Below, piece by piece: positions 61,368 through 64,000 of a stretch of DNA of 64,000 nt (position 1 is the stretch's first letter; each line of letters starts with the position of its first letter). The notes under the pieces were generated by a model. It was not told the origin of the DNA and made no database searches. It saw only the letters and a list, made by a program, of their open reading frames with translations. Both the position numbers and the translations under genes were made by a program. The DNA is taken from the NCBI GenBank assembly GCA_002708905.1, contig PAPM01000037.1, positions 248,001 through 312,000 on the forward strand. The letters run 5' to 3'. This DNA comes from Pseudomonadales bacterium (GTDB lineage Bacteria; Pseudomonadota; Gammaproteobacteria; Pseudomonadales; Ketobacteraceae).

Positions 61368-62390
61368 CTACTTGTTGCCCAGCAACACCGCTATCCAGTG
61401 GCTCTCCTGGTTGGATTCCAGCGCCAGCTTCACGATCATGGTGAGGGGAATGGACAGCAACATCCCCACCGGCCCCAGCACCCAGCCCCAAAACAGCAGT
61501 GACAGGAACACCACCAGCGTGGAGAGACCCAGGCCCTGGCCCATATAGCGGGGCTCTACAATATTACCCATCACCACATTGACGATGAAGAAGCCCAGGG
61601 CGGTGACGCCGGCGGCCCCCAGGCCCAGTTGCAGGAACGACAGCAGCACCGCTGGAATTGCGGCGATGATGGAACCGATATTGGGGATAAAGTTCAACAG
61701 GAACGCCAGCAGTGCCCACATGACGACATAGTCCAGGCCCTGCACCGCAAGCCAAATCCCGATAAACAGACCGGTGCCCAGGCTTACCAGGGTTTTGATA
61801 ATCAGGTAGCCCTTTACGGATTCATTGAACTGCTCGAAGGTATTGAGAGAGCCATGCTGCTCACCCATGGCACGGCGGAATTTGGCCGGGAAGCTCGATA
61901 CTTCAAACAGGATAAACAGCACCGTGAGGAAGATCAGGAAAAAGTCGGTGAGCACGTTGCCGAAGCCGGTCACCACGGTACGCACCATGTCCATCACTTT
62001 GCCCGGGTTGATCTGCTCCTTCACCATTTGCTGGGACAGCTCTACGCCATGCTCCGCCAGCCAGCGGGTCATCACGGCGGTTTCCTCCTGCAGACTGGCA
62101 GAATAGGCCGGGATCTGGCGGGCGAAATCGTTGATGGAGGCGGCCACCACCATGGAGAAGCCGCCGATGCTCAATACCACCAGCAACACCACCAAAATAA
62201 CCGCCAGCGTGGTAGGGACCCGACGGGACTCCAGCCACATCAACAGGGGGGCACAGAGAATGGCGATAAAGGCAGACAGCAGAAAAGGTACCAGAATTTC
62301 CGACGCGGCCTTCATGCCCGCCACCACCACCACAAAGCAGGCTACCCCCAACATCACACGCAGGCTCGGGCTCAGTGCAGAATATTCCAT
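61368..62390 (-). CDS. AI-2E family transporter
   Basis: A 340-residue inner-membrane permease of the AI-2E (UPF0118) family with about seven or eight helices. Visible: LVPFLLSAFIAILCAPLL near residue 34, the family GIWLAVQGLDYVVMWALLAF and LNFIPNIGSIIAAIPAVLL (near 220-260), then EPRYMGQGLGLSTLVVFLSL. Members have been linked to AI-2 export, Na/H antiport and other substrates, so the substrate is open. AGGAG lies 9-10 bp before the ATG. No quorum-sensing gene is near. Same strand as the Bax-like gene upstream. Confidence 0.92.
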   Translation of the reverse strand: MEYSALSPSLRVMLGVACFVVVVAGMKAASEILVPFLLSAFIAILCAPLLMWLESRRVPTTLAVILVVLLVVLSIGGFSMVVAASINDFARQIPAYSASLQEETAVMTRWLAEHGVELSQQMVKEQINPGKVMDMVRTVVTGFGNVLTDFFLIFLTVLFILFEVSSFPAKFRRAMGEQHGSLNTFEQFNESVKGYLIIKTLVSLGTGLFIGIWLAVQGLDYVVMWALLAFLLNFIPNIGSIIAAIPAVLLSFLQLGLGAAGVTALGFFIVNVVMGNIVEPRYMGQGLGLSTLVVFLSLLFWGWVLGPVGMLLSIPLTMIVKLALESNQESHWIAVLLGNK

Positions 62391-62408
62391 ATAGGATAGG
62401 CTCCTGGG

Positions 62409-63323
62409 TTAACTGGAAGGGGGTGAAGCCGGTTCAGGATTCGGTGTCACCAGCCCTTGGCTGTCATCCACCGCAACTTCCTCCGGATTTTTGGGCTGTT
62501 CAGTAGTGGCGGAACTGTCGGTTTCCTCTTCCGCGATCATCACCGGCGCACAGTATCCGGATGGATCTCGTTCCAGTCCGTTCACCCGGATCAGCTTTTT
62601 CAGTGACTCTACATAGTGAGCGCCCTTTTCGGAGTAGTGATGCAGGCCTTGGGCCAGGTAACACCCGTTGAGCCTCTGCTGTCGTTGGCGCTGTTCCGCC
62701 CGGGCTTGCCGCAGCTGGCGATAGGCCCGGTGGCTGTTCAGGTTCAGCATGTAGCTGTTGACCGAGGCCTGGGGCGACTCAAACAGGCGTACCTCATGGT
62801 CTTTGTCGTCACTGCGGGATTCCGGTACCAGACCGCAGCCGGGGCGGAAGCACCACTGGCCGAAATAGTTGTTACCCTCCACGGCGAAACGGGAGGTACC
62901 CCAGGCACTTTCGATGGCCGCCTGGGCTTTTACCAGGGAGGGAGGCAGGGCGTCCACCTTGATCAGCAGTTGAGCACGAATTTGCTCCGGGTCTTCACTT
63001 TTTACGCGATAGCGCTTAGCCAGCTTCAGCCATTCCTCCTGATCCGGCTCGTTATTCTCAATACGGGCGCGAAGGGCGAGAATTTCCTGATTGCGTACAC
63101 TAATGTATTCATCCATAAAGGAAAAAAAGGCTTTCTTGCGCTTGCCGACGGGCTTGATGGCCGCAAAATTCGGTTTGTCCTCCGGCTCTACTTCCAGAGT
63201 GGGGGTAGTGCGGTGCTGGGCCGATGGTGTGGGGCCCAACAAAAGCGGGCTGATGGCCAGGTGCGTAACCACAAAGGCCAAGCAAACGATGGTTGTTGTG
63301 ATGAGTGGTAAATGCCTTGACAT
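62409..63323 (-). CDS. Bax-like glucosaminidase-domain protein
   Basis: A 304-residue protein with an N-terminal signal or anchor (LPLITTTIVCLAFVVTHLAI). Residues 90-245 are a Bax/FlgJ-type glucosaminidase domain (LVKAQAAIESAWGTSRFA with the catalytic Glu, NNYFGQWCFRPGCGLVP, YMLNLNSHRAYRQLR, HYSEKGAHYVESLKKLI). It should cut peptidoglycan glycan strands in the periplasm. The C-terminal 60 residues are Glu/Ser/Pro-rich and probably disordered. It is 18 bp upstream of the AI-2E family gene. GGAATAGGGT precedes the ATG. Confidence 0.9.
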   Translation of the reverse strand: MSRHLPLITTTIVCLAFVVTHLAISPLLLGPTPSAQHRTTPTLEVEPEDKPNFAAIKPVGKRKKAFFSFMDEYISVRNQEILALRARIENNEPDQEEWLKLAKRYRVKSEDPEQIRAQLLIKVDALPPSLVKAQAAIESAWGTSRFAVEGNNYFGQWCFRPGCGLVPESRSDDKDHEVRLFESPQASVNSYMLNLNSHRAYRQLRQARAEQRQRQQRLNGCYLAQGLHHYSEKGAHYVESLKKLIRVNGLERDPSGYCAPVMIAEEETDSSATTEQPKNPEEVAVDDSQGLVTPNPEPASPPSS

Positions 63324-63464
63324 ACCCTATTCCAAATCAGTTCCTTGGAGGGGGATTACGCCATGATCGTTACTATTTTGCAACGTAACCCGTTTTTTCT
63401 AATGCCCGATGTTCCGTGTAGAATAGGCGCCACATTGCGACCTTGGGATTGGTAAGGATTAGGC

Positions 63465-64000
63465 GTGCGCGAAATATTGTTGATCAACATCTCCGGGCCG
63501 GATAAGCCTGGGGTGACCTCCACCATCACCGACTTACTGGCCCGTTACGATGTTAACGTCCTGGACATCGGTCAGGCCGTCATACATGACACTCTGACTT
63601 TGGGAATGGTGGCCGAAGTTCCGAGTGGATCAGAATCCTCCCCGGTACTGAAAGATGTACTGTTTGCCTGCCATTCCATGGCGATGAGTGTGCGTTTTGA
63701 GCCTATTGCCGAATCCGAATATGAGGGCTGGGTGCAGGGGCAGGGTAAGGACCGTTTTATCGTAACCATACTGGCCCGCAAGATTACCGCCAAACACATC
63801 GCTGCCGTGACCAGTATTGTGGCCAGCCATGGTCTGAACATCGATCATATCAATCGTTTGTCGGGCCGCATTTCCCTGGGTCAGCAAAGTGCCGATCAAA
63901 AAGCCTGTGTGGAACTCTCTGTGCGCGGTGCGCCCGGTGACATTGGCCAAATGCGGGCCCAGTTCCTGGCGGCCGCCGGGGATCTCGGTGTGGATATTGC
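63465..64000 (+). CDS. serB: Phosphoserine phosphatase SerB, N-terminal part (cut by window edge)
   Basis: The first 178 codons are visible; the frame runs off the right edge. GTG start with AAGGA 5-6 bp upstream. The sequence begins REILLINISGPDKPGVTSTI, an ACT-domain signature, and a second ACT-like unit follows (DRFIVTILARKITAKHIAAV, SHGLNIDHINRLSG). Two ACT domains before the HAD phosphatase domain is the layout of the long gammaproteobacterial SerB, which makes L-serine. The catalytic HAD motifs would lie beyond the edge, so the assignment rests on the N-terminal part. Confidence 0.85.
   Translation, partial: MREILLINISGPDKPGVTSTITDLLARYDVNVLDIGQAVIHDTLTLGMVAEVPSGSESSPVLKDVLFACHSMAMSVRFEPIAESEYEGWVQGQGKDRFIVTILARKITAKHIAAVTSIVASHGLNIDHINRLSGRISLGQQSADQKACVELSVRGAPGDIGQMRAQFLAAAGDLGVDI

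Overview
The window is 64 kb of chromosome from a gammaproteobacterium. Gene families seen here (YfiR/CHASE8 signalling, a PA4642-family protein, a FadE-type acyl-CoA dehydrogenase, a SUF operon with its own Rrf2 regulator, GlyGly-CTERM and TSP3-repeat envelope proteins) point to a Pseudomonadales/Oceanospirillales-type marine bacterium, perhaps near Ketobacter or Alcanivorax. That placement is an inference from gene content, not from a marker phylogeny. Coding density is high. I saw no rRNA, tRNA, insertion sequence, prophage, CRISPR array or integron. Both ends cut genes: an RsmC-like methyltransferase on the left and serB on the right.

Layout. 0-1.1 kb: RNA modification (RsmC-like methyltransferase and RsuA). 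1.4-8.4 kb: envelope and regulatory genes, namely a 50-residue exported peptide, a GlyGly-CTERM 'choice-of-anchor H' protein, a His/Arg/Asp/Tyr-rich secreted protein, two tandem LuxR-type regulators, and a lipoprotein with a 66-bp-period TSP3 (calcium-binding) array followed by a secreted partner. 8.4-16.8 kb: UvrD-like helicase, CDF transporter, TetR regulator, an orphan NRPS-like condensation/carrier protein, an acyl-CoA dehydrogenase and PhhB. 16.7-20.1 kb: a 7TM c-di-GMP protein with a broken GGDEF and intact EAL domain, and a small secreted protein. 20.3-27.2 kb: a complete sufBCDSA-sufT-sufE operon, divergent from its Rrf2 regulator, with a perfect 17-bp palindrome between them overlapping the predicted suf -35 box. 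27.2-29.9 kb: M48 protease lipoprotein, alpha/beta hydrolase, a 43-residue membrane peptide and a small coiled-coil protein.

30.1-39.4 kb is the most unusual block. Seven same-strand genes encode YfiR, a CHASE8 histidine kinase, an Rcp1-like receiver, a REC-GGDEF-EAL protein, an exported beta-rich protein, an orphan substrate-binding lipoprotein, and a membrane PAS-PAS-GGDEF-EAL protein translationally coupled to that lipoprotein. It looks like a two-armed sensory locus feeding c-di-GMP signalling: periplasmic YfiR to kinase to receivers, and periplasmic binding protein to membrane GGDEF-EAL.

39.4-52 kb holds transporters, metabolic enzymes and small membrane proteins: DUF4126-SHOCT, Na/Pi cotransporter, a coupled GCS2-type ligase and aspartoacylase-like pair, a ceramidase-like protein with a likely changed active site, DUF4405, DUF2007, a P-loop kinase, a heme-ligand-less bacterioferritin, a YiaA/PspA pair, and an orphan membrane protein next to a Cys-rich lipoprotein. 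52-64 kb: parC; a membrane-anchored FadE; an OmpR-type regulator with Glu in place of the phosphoacceptor Asp; a tightly overlapping PA4642-PlsC-START-lipoprotein operon; an AI-2E family permease; a Bax-like glucosaminidase; and the start of serB.
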